Source: Agrostemma githago
Lineage: Eukaryota; Streptophyta; Magnoliopsida; Caryophyllales; Caryophyllaceae
Assembly: GCA_958450325.1 (NCBI GenBank)
Contig: OY288247.1
Coordinates: forward strand, 8,050,429-8,114,428
Length of the DNA stretch: 64,000 bases
Direction: 5' to 3'
Positions 44,167 through 55,172 of the stretch are shown here, one piece after another. The notes below the pieces were generated by a model that was not told the DNA's origin, ran no database searches, and worked only from the letters and a program-made list of their open reading frames with translations. Position 1 is the stretch's first letter, and each line of letters begins with the position of its first letter. The translations under genes and the position numbers were made by a program.

Positions 44167-45018
44167 TTTTAAAGAGTTTCCACTTTTTTTCACATTTTGA
44201 AATCCAACATTTGTCCAACTAGCACTTTTTCCCTTTGTTAAAGATTTTGCTCGAAAGGACTCTCCGGACTTTGGGTTCTCAAAACAACGAGGCTTGCTTA
44301 AGAGAGTTAACTGGAGTTCGAGACTTGTCTTGTTGTTGAGGGGAAGCGAGAGAACCTGTTCCCGGGGTTGAAGGTGGGCGGGCTCCCCTTCCCATAAAGT
44401 AACACAGGTAGAGGAGTAAGACATCGCCCTTGTTGCTGTGTGCCCGACCCACTGAGGAATAAGAACTAACTGAAAAGGAAGAAGTCTCCACAAGGTGTAG
44501 GGTGAGGTATCTGAATTCTCGAAGCAGGACCCTTCCTGTCCTTTTCTGATTGTAGGACTGTGGAACAAGATAAGCAAGTCAACTCAAACAAGCAGTGACT
44601 ACTAGCCACTAAGAGTAACTGCTCTATTATTCTAGTCCCTTTGGTCTTTAAACAAGGCATTGTTACCCTCCAGTGATACACTCATTGAGGAAAGAAATAG
44701 GATCTACTACTAGCTATCTACTAGTAGCTTTTCCTGTGCAGTGGTATTTGATGAGTAACACCTGACTTGGGATTTGAGAACACTCTTATTGAGTGGACGA
44801 AGGCAGGTAGGGATTGTACTTTATACCATTTACCAAAACGAGCCTTCAATTCTATTTTACAAAGTTGCTTCAAGACTTGAATGATGAACTTTCACAAATG
44901 GAAAGGATAGAACATATCTTACCCTTTAGGGTAAGGAATTCCATGGGCTTCCGGACAAATCGATCTAGGATAGGACTGCGGGGTATGCATGCCACTTCGA
45001 CCAATGCCAGCGAATCGT
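44167..45018. other. Inserted DNA of possible mitochondrial origin
   Basis: This segment interrupts the IND1-like partial copy. Its base composition is more balanced than the AT-rich surroundings. Long overlapping frames on the minus strand (44164-44681) lack any known domain. The texture (CCTGTTCCCGGGG, GGGCGGGCTCCCC, CCCTTCCCATAAAG) recalls plant mitochondrial intergenic DNA. I could not match it to a mitochondrial gene, so origin is a guess; its status as an insertion is firmer. Confidence 0.35.
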
Positions 45019-45019
45019 A

Positions 45020-45151
45020 CTCCCCCTATCCATTTTTAAATTTCCTACTTATAATATTTTCTTTTTTAGTTAATTTTTGTGGTGAATATAATTTGTGACT
45101 CCACATCTTCTATCAACTTTCATTTTCCACCACGCACTCTAGCCGAGGGAG
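45020..45151. mobile_element. Stowaway-like MITE
   Basis: It has CTCCCCCTATCC at the left and GCCGAGGGAG at the right, with flanking TA on both sides. It sits at the right edge of the possible mitochondrial insertion. The terminal repeats are short and imperfect. Confidence 0.5.
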
Positions 45152-46201
45152 TATAAATTAGTGAATAGTTTGAGCGAGGACAGTAATAAACACAGTGAAA
45201 AAGGGAAAAACTCAATTAAAGTTTTGATGAAGGAAGTCGTATATTTATAATGTTGAATCTCAATTAAAGTTGTGATTAATAAATGATAAATCAACGTGTG
45301 ATTAGTGACCAACTAACCGCCATTTATTCAATCTAGAAATTTTGAGAAAATAACTCACAAATACTTATATGAGAGCTTATCACGCTCAATTAACCGCACT
45401 CCCTCAAAATCACTCGTCGGTCACTCTTGATCTTTATTGGGCTAGGTTATTTATGTTCTAATTATAATTAGCCCAACTTGATGTATATGTATATATATAT
45501 ATACTTTGCTCCAAGACTAATGAAGAAACACAAATTAATCGATTAAATCATATTCGTTGAATATGGAGGAACGGAATTGACGGAGGCTAGTGATGGCCAG
45601 ATTGGGGGTCGAATTTGGAGGGAGTATGGTATGGAGTTGGAATGATGATGGTGGAGGATGAGGATAGAATTAAGGTCAAGGTCAAATTGACCTTTTGATT
45701 TAGGTGAATTGGGTTGATAGACTTGGGTTGATATGGAATTGGATGGGTTGGAATATGGGTTAGTTTGGGTTATGTAAATGGATGGGTAATTAGAGATGGA
45801 ATTGGGCTTGGGTGAGATGGGTTTAAGAGTTTATGTGAGGGTAAAATGAATCAAGTCAAGTTGACTTCGACTCGGTCTCACTACCTTGCTCTGACTCGAT
45901 TTCTGCAAAACACAAAATAATGACACCGAAATCTACGAAAATAATGAAAATACCTAATAAGCTAAATTAAAACTAGAAAAAAAGTACTAAATATACACAA
46001 AAATGGTTTAAAGAGACATTTAAGCACATAAAACCGAGTCAAATATTAGTGTAAATGGGGATAAAAGTGGTCCAAAAATGTGTCATCAGACATCAGTTAC
46101 GCGTAATACATACTGTTAACGCTTTTTTACGAATTTTTGGGTTTTAAACATAGGAATCATCTGAAAATTATAAAAACTACTCATACTTTATAATATTATA
46201 T
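45152..46201. other. AT-rich spacer with no gene
   Basis: The first 60 bp continue the IND1-like partial copy. The rest has GGGTTGATATGG-like low-complexity runs and no gene or recognised element. Confidence 0.5.
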
Positions 46202-46386
46202 CAGATTTTCTAACGTGTGCCCACTGGGCACACGTTAATAAGCTCAATAAAGCAAGTTTTACCAAGATATTATCATTAGAAATGGAAATATTAAGATATA
46301 TTTACCATACTTAAACAATATCCAATTTAATCTTACTTTATTTAACTTATTAACGTGTGCCCACTGGGTACACGTTAGAAAAACCG
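46202..46386. mobile_element. Mutator-like MITE with palindromic terminal repeats
   Basis: The 185-bp element is bounded by exact 9-bp duplications ATATTATAT (46193-46201 and 46387-46395), the size expected of Mutator-like transposition. Terminal inverted repeats of about 41 bp match with few changes. Each terminal repeat also contains its own near-perfect palindrome (AACGTGTGCCCA against TGGGCACACGTT) at 46211-46237 and 46351-46377. It has no coding capacity. Confidence 0.8.
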
Positions 46387-46622
46387 ATATTATATTCATC
46401 ACAAAATGATCTTTCATATACTGAAGAGTGAAGACATCAATCCGTATTATATTGTGAGACCATAGAAAAACTAAGATAGATGTTGTGCTACTGATAGTCT
46501 TTTTTTTGCCGACTGGACGAGAATCACGAATCAATGTGCTAGTTATAGTCACTAAAGTATAACACTAGATAAATGAGAAAAATGAAGTGATGAGAAATGA
46601 TCTATGAATAGAGATAAAATAT

Positions 46623-47831
46623 GTGAAAATGCATGCTTTAAATAGCCAACTTTGTTCGAGCACCAATGATATAAATCGATTGATCGAAGAGCATTTCTCG
46701 ATGGTGTATCGCCATAAACTTGACGACCCACATCTATCAATGTCTTTCAAGGATTATTTGGAGACTTATCGTTCTTTGTTTAGTAATTTTTCTCGTCTGT
46801 CTAGAAATGATAGGGAGCACCTTGATAAACCTTTCAATAACCAGGAAATTTGTGCCGCTGTCTTCCAGCTTAGAGGATTAAAATCTCCTGGACCGGATGG
46901 TTTCCCGACTTTTTTCTTTCAGAAGCATTGGTCGGTCGTCAAGAAGGATCTTACCCATGCTGTCGAGTCAACTCTCAACTCGGGGTATGTCCTCAAGGAA
47001 ATGAATCGCACATTCATTACACATATCCCTAAGGTAACTAATCCTACTACTCCGGACCAATTAAGCCCCATTAGCCTGTGCAATGTTATCATGAGAATCA
47101 CTACCAAATGCATTGCAAATCGACTCAAACGTGTGCTCAATTCCTTAATTGAAGACTTTCAGAATGTTTTCATCCTAAGAAGATCTATTAATGACAATAA
47201 TGTCATGGCACATGATTTGATGAGCAATATTAACAGACGCAGAAGCCCAGGGCAGAAAAGAAAGCTTGCTCTGAAAATCGATTTCAGCAAAGCTTTTGAT
47301 CAAATCAATTGAAGTTTTGTCAGGGATCTTCTCGAATCTACGAACTTTCCGGAAAGCTTCATCAATCTTATTATGAATTGTATCACGACTGTCACTTATG
47401 ATATCCTGATCAATGGGTCACCGAGAATTAGAATCACTTCGGAGCGTGGGTTAAGACAAGGGGATCCGTTATGCTTCTTCCTCTTCGTTCTATGCGCGGA
47501 AGCTCTGTCAGCTAATTTGCGCAAAATGCAGGATATGAATGCATTCCAGGGAATTCGGATTGCTCGTCATGGCCCTCGGATATCGCACCTTTTCTTTGCT
47601 GATGATGCAACGTTTTTCCTGGAATGTGATAAAACTGGTATTGAAACTCTTAAGTACGCGATCGAGGAATACTTTGATGCCTCTGGTCAAATGATTAATA
47701 AAGGTGAGTCTTCTGATCTATGCTTCAGCCATAATACTACACTCGATGTGGCCAGATTCTGCTACCACATATTTGGTATTTCATCCTCGACCCCGTTGGA
47801 AAAATATCTGAGGGGTTCCTCTAGATACTAA
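46623..47831 (+). pseudogene. LINE reverse transcriptase remnant
   Basis: LKSPGPDGFP, then KIDFSKAFD, then GLRQGDPL and the catalytic FADD (LFFADDATFF near 47600) are the conserved L1 RT blocks in order. A TGA at 47310-47312 sits where a Trp codon is expected after FDQIN. The frame reopens at once and runs to a stop at 47829. The next conserved block (LWWAGTRNGKFMHW, 47998 onward) is in a different frame. Confidence 0.85.
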
Positions 47832-47997
47832 TAGAAATAGTAAACAGTTCTACAATGAGATCTATGATTGTGTTGCTAGTAGAATTTCTTCCTGAAATGG
47901 ATCCTTTCTCTCGCCAGCTGGGCGACTGACCCTCATCACCTCGGTTCTAGCCTCACTTTCTGTTCATCTCCTATCGATATTCAAAATACCGGTAAGT

Positions 47998-49640
47998 GTG
48001 ATAAATAAAATTAACAAACTATTTGCCCATTTATGGTGGGCTGGTACGAGAAATGGCAAATTCATGCACTGGCGAAGCACTCAATACTTATCTCTTCCTA
48101 AAGCTGAAGGTGGCCTTGGTATTCGAAACATTAGATGTTTAAATCAAGCCCTGTTGGCCAAATGTGGGTGGAGGATTCTTAATCAACCTAACGCTTTGAT
48201 TAGTAAGTTCCTTACCTCCAGGTATCAATGCACCGCTCCCTCTCTTCAACACATTCTTAAGACACCATCGTTTAACTGCTCTTGGAGTTGGAAAAGTATT
48301 AAATGGGGCCTGAACATCATTGAATCCGGAATTGCTTGGATCCCAGGTAGACCAAGCCAAATTGATCTTCGACACTCACGTTGAGTTTTGGGAGGATGTC
48401 CAACTGTTAAGCAAGGCTGTAATATCCCTCTCCCTACCAATATCTGTGATTTTCTAGATGAAACTGGTATATGTAATCTGAGTACCCTCAAATTCTATTA
48501 TGATGAGGCTTGGGTTAATAAAATCATGTCAACCCAACCCCCTTCACCTAATTGTGAGGACTATCTCTACTGGGGTCCAACTTCCGATTGTAAGTTTACT
48601 GTTAAGAGCGTCTACAATTTGGCTCTCGCAAAGCTTTTGAGGGATTGTCCATTTGGATTCTCACTTGATTAGAAGTTGAAGGCTTTATGCAAAAAATATC
48701 TATGGAAGATTAAGGGACCAGCAAAATCAAAACCTTTCTTGTGGAAAATTTTCAATGACGCACTTCCTATCGATGAGGAATTTTGAAAGAGGGGTCTTTC
48801 CATTTCCTATGGTTGCTCTCTTTGTAATCAGGAACATGTTACTGAAACTTTGGATCATCACTTCCAAGATTGCCTTGTCTCTAATCGGTTATGGATTGTG
48901 TCAAATCTCGGCATCAGATCTAAGATGTTGGCTCCCGTGAACATTAGGCACTGGATTGCTAACTAGATTTCTTACCTATGGGCCCTTGATAGTGACAGAT
49001 CCTAGGCTACTGAATTTACGATCATTCTATGAACCATTTGGATCGCCCGAAACAAGGCCAATTTCGAGGGTTCTCTCAACTCACGGGTCCGAGGATCATG
49101 ACTATTTTTAAATCTCAGCAAAATGATCTCGCTGGGATGGTCTCAAATATGAACTTAGAAATATCCCCCGACTTTGTTCGCTCCGATGATTATTATGCTA
49201 AAAAAAGGAATTCTATCAATATCATTGGATCCGGTGGAGATTGCAATTTGATTTCCATCAAAACTGATGGGGCTTGGAAAGATTTCTGCAAAGCTGGAGG
49301 GGGGTTGGATTGCCATCTCGAAAGATGGATCCTGTGTGACAAGAGGGTTCTTCAGCTTTCGTCCCGCCTCCCCCCCTTCATGCCGAAGCCATTGCAGGCA
49401 CTGCTTCATGCCACTCTCTGGGCCCAGACCCATAGTTTTCTCCACATTCATCTCTCCACAGACTGCCTCTGCCTGGTTCAACAGATTGGTGGTATGGCGG
49501 ACTTCTCGCCTGAAATTTGCAGGATAGAAGCTCTAACCCATAACATCTTTGCTATTTTCTACTGCGTAGCTGTATCATACATTCCTAAAAGTTTTAAAAA
49601 GGATGCCCATGGCTTAGCAGTCATGGGTATCAAGAACTAG
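47998..49640 (+). pseudogene. LINE C-terminal region and RNase H remnant
   Basis: The linker block LPKAEGGLGIRN lies near 48100, followed by a TGA at 48382 and the block DCKFTVKSVYNLAL near 48590. A zinc-like CSLCNQEHVTETLDHHFQDC region lies near 48810-48880 in another frame. RNase H (ISIKTDGAWK near 49250, then LSTDCLCLVQQI) ends at a TAG at 49638-49640. At least three frame breaks separate the parts. Confidence 0.8.
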
Positions 49641-49713
49641 TTACCCGTTTTCCTTTCATAGCTGGCAAAAAAATAGCTAACTTTTCTTTGATGGAATAAT
49701 CTAGAAATGCGAT

Positions 49714-50376
49714 TGTTCCGGTATGGAAACAATAAACCCGACTTTGGGTTCGGGTCTCGATGGATGTGATGTTACTTTGGATAGTATCCGTTTGACTTTC
49801 TTTGATCTCCTTTTCCCCTCACTCCGGTGGTCGGACCTTCCCGGCGAAGACGGCCTGCTCCCTGCACAATGAACGCACAAGGCCCCGGAGGTGTCCGGGG
49901 GAACCCTCTCCGATGCCTAAGTCAGTCCGTGAATAGCCTTAAGGAACCTTACTCGTGAGGAATAAGGTGGCGGTTTTTTAGAGTGAGAGTCTAGAGAGAG
50001 ACAATCCACCCCCCCCCCCCCAATGTGGAAAATGGGAGAGTATTTATACCTTTCCACAAGAGAGAGGAAAAGGAGAGGGAGAGAGAGGAGATGCGAGTGG
50101 ATGAGGGGATGACACGTGGGCTCCCCTTGTCCACTCATACCTCTTTACCTTAGGCCTGATTAGAGGGGCTGACCCTTCCCCCTGCTCTTGCCAGGGGCCA
50201 GAGGGCCCTGCCCGGCAGGCGGGAGAGGAGGACCCTTTGGAGTTTGCCAACTGTGACCTCTTGGAGGTTCTAGCTGGGCTGCCCTAACGACCTGCTAAGC
50301 AGGCTGCTTCCTGGGTCGGATTTCCTTCAGGGTTTGAATTAATGGGTGATCCATGGCAGGCTACCGACCCCCATCA
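49714..50376 (-). repeat. 3' LTR of the second Tat-like element
   Basis: The LTR runs from TGTTCCGG to CCCCATCA and is 663 bp long. It aligns over its whole length with 3884-4571, including the GGACCTTCCCGGCG block and a minus-strand TATAAATA near 50042. The five bases to the left (GCGAT) are the candidate target duplication; its partner is outside the window. The sequence to the right is not a clean polypyrimidine stretch. Confidence 0.85.
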
Positions 50377-50660
50377 ATTGGCCCTCGCCGGCTGGGGAGG
50401 AACGAGAGCTCTTGCTCGGTAGGCGACATCTTGATCTGGGATGGCGGGAGGTTGACTCCTTTGAACAACTTAGCATTTAATGCATAGCATGTTCCCGAGG
50501 GAGAAAGCTCAACCGTATTGGGCATGCAAAGAGTTGGAATGTCTTTTACTCATGATTACTTCTCTTGTAAAGTGGACTTTTGGACAACGTGCTAGTTTGA
50601 TGATTGGCTCTTCCTCTTGCAGAAGTGGTTGGAGCACCATTAATGCCTTGCTTTCGTTTT

Positions 50661-50668
50661 TATATAAA
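50661..50668 (+). promoter_or_regulatory. TATA box before antisense ORF 1
   Basis: TATATAAA lies 72-79 bp before the ATG at 50740, on the strand opposite to pol. A CTTCACTTCTTCTCC-like leader follows, as in many plant 5' UTRs. Confidence 0.5.
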
Positions 50669-50739
50669 TTCTGACCTTCTTCACCATTTTCACTCCTTAT
50701 CTTCACTTCTTCTCCTACTCTTTTTCAAAGAACCAAAGA

Positions 50740-51330
50740 ATGTCTTGGATTAAGAAAACAGTTTTCCGGTGTGGAGTTTACGTTGAGGTCCTCTGCTTCA
50801 GGGGGCGTCGGCGGTTGAAGTACTCTAAGCGGGCTCATCAGATTCTTCGTTGCAGTAGGCAAAAACGCTCCCGTCCTCGACGGGTTGCTAGGAGGAGGAC
50901 CCTCTCCAGGGCTGGCAAATGCCCTAGGAGGTCTCCCTCTCCTGCTGGTCCTCCATCCAGACACTGCTCCCAGGCAGGGGGCTGCTATGACAGGGGATGC
51001 CATAGGTGTTTTCCTTGGCTGCACCCCGAACAATTTGACCCTTACTGTGCTGAACTAACCTCCTCTCTTGAGTCGGGTCCTTCCTCGCCCCTGGTGAGGA
51101 GAGAAGGTCATGGTTACCCTAACGACTGCGGGGCGGTTCCCTACGGCAGGGATTGGGAAGTGAGCGGCCATGACTCGGAGGACAGCGAAGGTCAGGGCCA
51201 CTCCTCCGGCGGGGGTGAGGAGGAGGGCCCTGATGATCCCTTTAAGGACTCTGATGACTGGGATTGGGGGTCCGCCTTAGATGACCATGACAGCCCTGGG
51301 GATTACTCACCGGGTTGTGATGATGATTAG
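50740..51330 (+). CDS. Antisense ORF 1, 196 residues, unknown
   Basis: This ORF is read opposite to pol between the 3' LTR and the coiled-coil ORF. The N-terminal half is rich in Arg, Cys and Ser (residues 1-80, many RRR and CSR patches). The C-terminal third is very acidic (GEEEGPDD, then DDWDWGSALDDHD). No known domain, signal peptide or membrane segment is seen. A TATA box sits about 75 bp upstream. The sharp basic-to-acidic change suggests a nucleic-acid or histone-like interaction, but this is speculation. It may be a side product of the GC-rich composition. Confidence 0.4.
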   Translation: MSWIKKTVFRCGVYVEVLCFRGRRRLKYSKRAHQILRCSRQKRSRPRRVARRRTLSRAGKCPRRSPSPAGPPSRHCSQAGGCYDRGCHRCFPWLHPEQFDPYCAELTSSLESGPSSPLVRREGHGYPNDCGAVPYGRDWEVSGHDSEDSEGQGHSSGGGEEEGPDDPFKDSDDWDWGSALDDHDSPGDYSPGCDDD

Positions 51331-51642
51331 GCCTGCCTCGCATACGCAGGTTGTTTAACTGAGCCGGAATATCAGGCTCCTTTTGTATTTACTTTCCTTG
51401 CCTACTCTGTAACCTTGGTTGTTTTTAGACCTTTTCAATTAATGGAAAATCAGGCAGGCTTTTTATGTATGTTTTTTTTAAACGAACGAATGACGTCACG
51501 GAATGATTACTTCTCTGACCTCTGTTACCTTTTCGAGGTTTTTCTTGGGAAGTGATGGGTGGTTGGTTTTCGAAAGCGTGACACGTGGGGGCATTTCCTG
51601 GGGAAGTTTTTTAGGATGGGGGAATCTTCACTTACCCCTGCC

Positions 51643-51650
51643 TATAAAAG
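51643..51650 (+). promoter_or_regulatory. TATA box before antisense ORF 2
   Basis: TATAAAAG lies about 203 bp before the ATG at 51853, with a C/T-rich leader. A canonical plant TATA sequence in the right orientation supports independent antisense transcription. Confidence 0.55.
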
Positions 51651-51852
51651 CACTCCTACTCCCCCCATTTTCCTCTTTTATGCTTTTTGAAAAACCCAAA
51701 CCCTTCTTCTTACTCTTTCATCACCGAAAATGTTCTAGACTGAGGAGCTCTCTTTCTTGGACCTTCAACTAGCAGCCGTCGATTTAGGTTAGAATCCTAT
51801 CCTAAGTCCTCGTCTTTTTCGTTTCCTCGCTTTTTCTTCTTCTTAAATCATT

Positions 51853-54254
51853 ATGTCCAGTCACCGCGCTCGCATCCTTACATTTACCGGCCTGTCGACT
51901 GAGAGGGCGGAGGATAGGGAAGAGGGTAGAGCTGACCTTGCCTCCTCTTCTGGGGGGCTTGGTGTTAGGATGATCGAAGAAGACCACTTAGAGAGGAGCA
52001 GAGATGCTAATTCTCCTGAGCCTGCTCCTTTTGACGTCATTGATTCCGACGGCGAGGCGATGGAAATTGATCCTTCCAGAATCGCCGGCACACTCGTCAC
52101 CCGGGAAAAGGGGAGGATCTATTACTTAGACAAGGCCAAATACAAGATCCCCCTGAAAACCTACCCGGGGTCTAAGAACCGGGACTTAATCTTGGAGAAA
52201 AATGCCGCCGGGGCTATCGAGCGATTTTACCATTTTGGGGAGGGGTATACAATTGTTGTCCCTGGAGAGAAAGACACCGTGTGCTGCCCTCCTGATGGCT
52301 GCATAGCTGTCAACCACAAATGTTTGGAGTGTGGCCTGCGTTTTCCCCTACATCCTTTTTTGGAGGAGACTTTCAGGCGGATAAACGTAGCCATTGCTCA
52401 GCTGACCGCCGTGGCAGTCTGATCACTAATAGCTTATACATGGACCTGCCTATTTCATGGCGAGGGGCCTTCAATTGATGCTCTGAGATTTATGGTCGGC
52501 CTGGCGATGGTGTCCTCTTCTGAGGCTGAAGGTTCCCCTGGATACTTTTCCATCCTCAGACAGAAGAAACATTCTTTAGTCTGGCCAGTTCTAAACAGCC
52601 TGAAGGACTGGAAAAACAATTTCTTGTATGTGCACAGCGCCACGGGGTGGAAGATTCCTCATCATTTCAGGAACCATGTACATACTCGATTAGAAACCCG
52701 CCAGGAGTATCACCCTGGCGTTGGGGGGAAGGCTTTAGAGGTGAAACTAACTGATAAGGAGCAGGATCTGGTTAAGAAGTTTGCTGCCTCTACACACAAA
52801 TCAGGCGTGTTTGGCCCTGATTTCTGGCTCCCTCATGCGGAGCTCATAGCCACTGACGAATACTTGACCCGCGTGGGTCTGAATCCTGGCCTTGGAGGAG
52901 GTAGTTCAGGGGTATTATAGACTCTGTCCTGCTTTATCTTCCTGTCTTTTTCTGACCAATTTTTCCTTTGCCCTGCAGAGCTTGCCACTTGTCTTTGGTC
53001 AAGGAAAGAGGCGAGGGACCTCGGACTAGACGACGACTTTACTATATTGTTACAAAGCGTCCCTCCCTTCCTTCCAGCTACAAGAAAGGTGGGAAAAACC
53101 TGATGAAGTACGTGAAGAGTATCTCTGGTAACCGGGCGAGGTTTCCCCTCCCTCCCAGGCTACAGCCCGCACAGCCGGCGGTTCCCCCTTTTGCTGCCCG
53201 CGGCGTTGAGGTGGAGGCTGCCTCAGAGGCCACCCTCTCTCCTGCCAGCAAGCAAGGAGGTTCGCCTGCCGGGACTCATACTCCCCTGGGACCGCAACCT
53301 GCTGGCTCTGAGGAAACCGGGGAGAGCGTTCCCCTGGAGAGCAGGAAGAGGAGGAACAGGGAGCCCTCAGGTGCTACGCATGTGGTAGATCTAGAGGCCG
53401 ACGCCGACACTCCTGACCCCAAGCGCCCTGCTCGCGATGTCCCAGGCACCCTCTTTTCAGAAGAAAACACTGAGTTCCACTATACTGCTGGCGATAGTCT
53501 TGACGTTTCCGCCCTGCTTTCTGACTCCGGTGCTGTTTTGGCGGATCACCTTACCAAGTCTGTAACCTCCACTACTAATCAGGTGCTCCAGTACATCCAG
53601 CGTACTTCCAGGGTGCTTCAGGCCTCTGCTGAGCTGGCGGCCCTTAGCCGTCTGAGCGATGAAGAGTTGGTTGCTACTCCTGGGATCCCTCCCTTTGATC
53701 GCCTGACCATGATTGAAAGGGATGTTACCCTTATCACCAGTTTGAAGGACCAGCTGGCGAAACAGGAGGGTGATTTGGAAGAAACCAAGGGTCTGGCGGC
53801 CCGCTGGAAGGTTCAGTGCGAAAGAGCTGTGAGGGAGGCGTCTAAACTGGAGGCGGAGCTGAAAGAGGCCAGGCAGACCGTCGCTGAGTTGGAGCAGGCT
53901 AAGAAAGCGGTGGCTGAGCTGGAGCATACTAAAAGAAAGGTAGTTGACCTGGAAGAGCGCCTGTCCAAAGCTGATTCAGACCTTCAGAAGGCCCAGGATG
54001 ACTTGAAGGTAAAGGGCGAGGAATGGCAGAAAGTGAAGGATGCCATTGTGCAGGAAGCCAATGCTGGAGTGGATACGAGCTTCAATGAGGGTGCCTCCTC
54101 TTTCTTGCAGCTTGTTATGGAAGTTATTAGGGAAATGTTCCCTGACTTTAATGAGAATGCCTTCCGAGACCTCTATACTGCCAAGAACGAAGCCCGGGCA
54201 AATAGGTCGCCTGAAGAGGCTACTGGCCCTAGTCAAGATGCTCCCAATGTTTAA
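51853..54254 (+). pseudogene. Antisense ORF 2: 'putative gypsy type transposon' domain protein with coiled coil
   Basis: Frame 51853-52422 and frame 52492-52920 are the same reading frame, separated only by a TGA at 52420-52422. Translation across it stays conserved-looking (FPLHPFLEETFRRINVAIAQ, later LRFMVGLAMVSSSEAEG). This matches the plant domain known in Pfam as Transposase_28 (putative gypsy type transposon), by memory. Near 52910-52978 a likely intron (acceptor CCCTGCAG) joins to the frame 52968-54254. That part has a basic stretch, a Pro/Glu-rich linker, then a long coiled coil (about 53720-54060) with EL/AE heptads. The encoded protein is nuclear or cytoplasmic; its function is unknown. 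The premature stop makes this copy probably dead. Confidence 0.65.
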
Positions 54255-54500
54255 CATGCAGGCCAGTCGTTCTCTGAGGGCTCTTGCCCTTATCCTACTG
54301 CGCCTTTGCTTCCTCGCTGACATTTTAACATTTTTTGCGCGCCGGGCCCTGATGTGGCCGGTTGCCTGTTCTGATGTAATATTTTTACTTGCTTGTGCCC
54401 GGATTTTATTGTTTTTTCTGTCAAACTCTTCTATTTGTTTATGAATGTATCTTCTTTGCTCTACTTGCTGTTTTTCTTTCGAGTTTAAACCTGGTTGGGC

Positions 54501-54946
54501 CTGACCCTAGCCTCTGGTTGAAGTCCAGGGGGCCTGCCCCCTACCTGCCTAGAGATAGGTAGGGGGACTTAGCGTTTTTTATACAAGGTTGGGGGATGCC
54601 CCCCAGTCCTTGTTCATTTGGCGCGTGGGGCCTGGCCTGACCCTGGCTTCTGGTCGAAGTCCAGGGGGCCTGCCCCCTGCCTGCCCAGAGGTAGACAGGG
54701 GGATTTAGCGTTTTTTATACAGGGTTGGGGGATGCCCCCCAGTCCTTGTTCATTCGACGCGTGGGGCCCGGCCTGACCCTGGCTTCTGGTCGAATTCCAG
54801 GGGGGCTTGCCCCCTGCCTGCCCAGAGGCAGGCAGGGGGACTTTGTGTTTTTTATACAAGGTTGGGGGGCTGCCCTCAGTCCTTGTTCATTCGGCGCGTG
54901 GGGCCCGGCCTGACCCTGGCTTCTGGTCGAAGTCCAGGGGGGCTTA
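54501..54946. repeat. 136-bp tandem array, about 3.3 units
   Basis: CTGACCCT starts units at 54501, 54637, 54773 and 54910, giving periods of 136, 136 and 137. Each unit includes GTTTTTTATACA, CCTTGTTCATTYG and CCCCCTGCCTGCCCAGAG. The last unit stops at about 54946. The GC-rich, G-run texture is unlike the rest of the element. Confidence 0.9.
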
Positions 54947-55172
54947 AATTTTTGTTGGAGGGTCCGTTTCCCTTGGTTTTAGCAACAGGGGGGCCTCCCC
55001 CTATTGCCCCCTGCTCGTTTATGTCTGAAAACGCCAGTTTGAACAGAGAACGAGTATAAATTTCAGACTTTTTCATTTCTTCAAAAACTTCTACAGTAAT
55101 TGCCGTCGACATTCTATTTTGACCGTCCTCCGCCAATTTTTCTGAAAGGAAAATTACTTAGCTTCCTAGTGG

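Larger units (their letters stand above)
46600..49700 (+). mobile_element. L1-type LINE, 5' truncated
   Basis: It has an L1-like RT followed by a C-terminal zinc/linker region and RNase H, but no endonuclease upstream, so it is 5' truncated. The 3' end carries GCTGGCAAAAAAA (about 49660), a usual plant L1 tail, followed by about 40 bp of uncertain origin up to the LTR at 49714. Exact edges and target duplications were not found. Several stops and frameshifts make it inactive. Confidence 0.85.

Noticed and set aside
44164..44681. Overlapping minus frames of 70-137 codons
   Set aside because: No recognisable domain. More likely inserted non-coding DNA.
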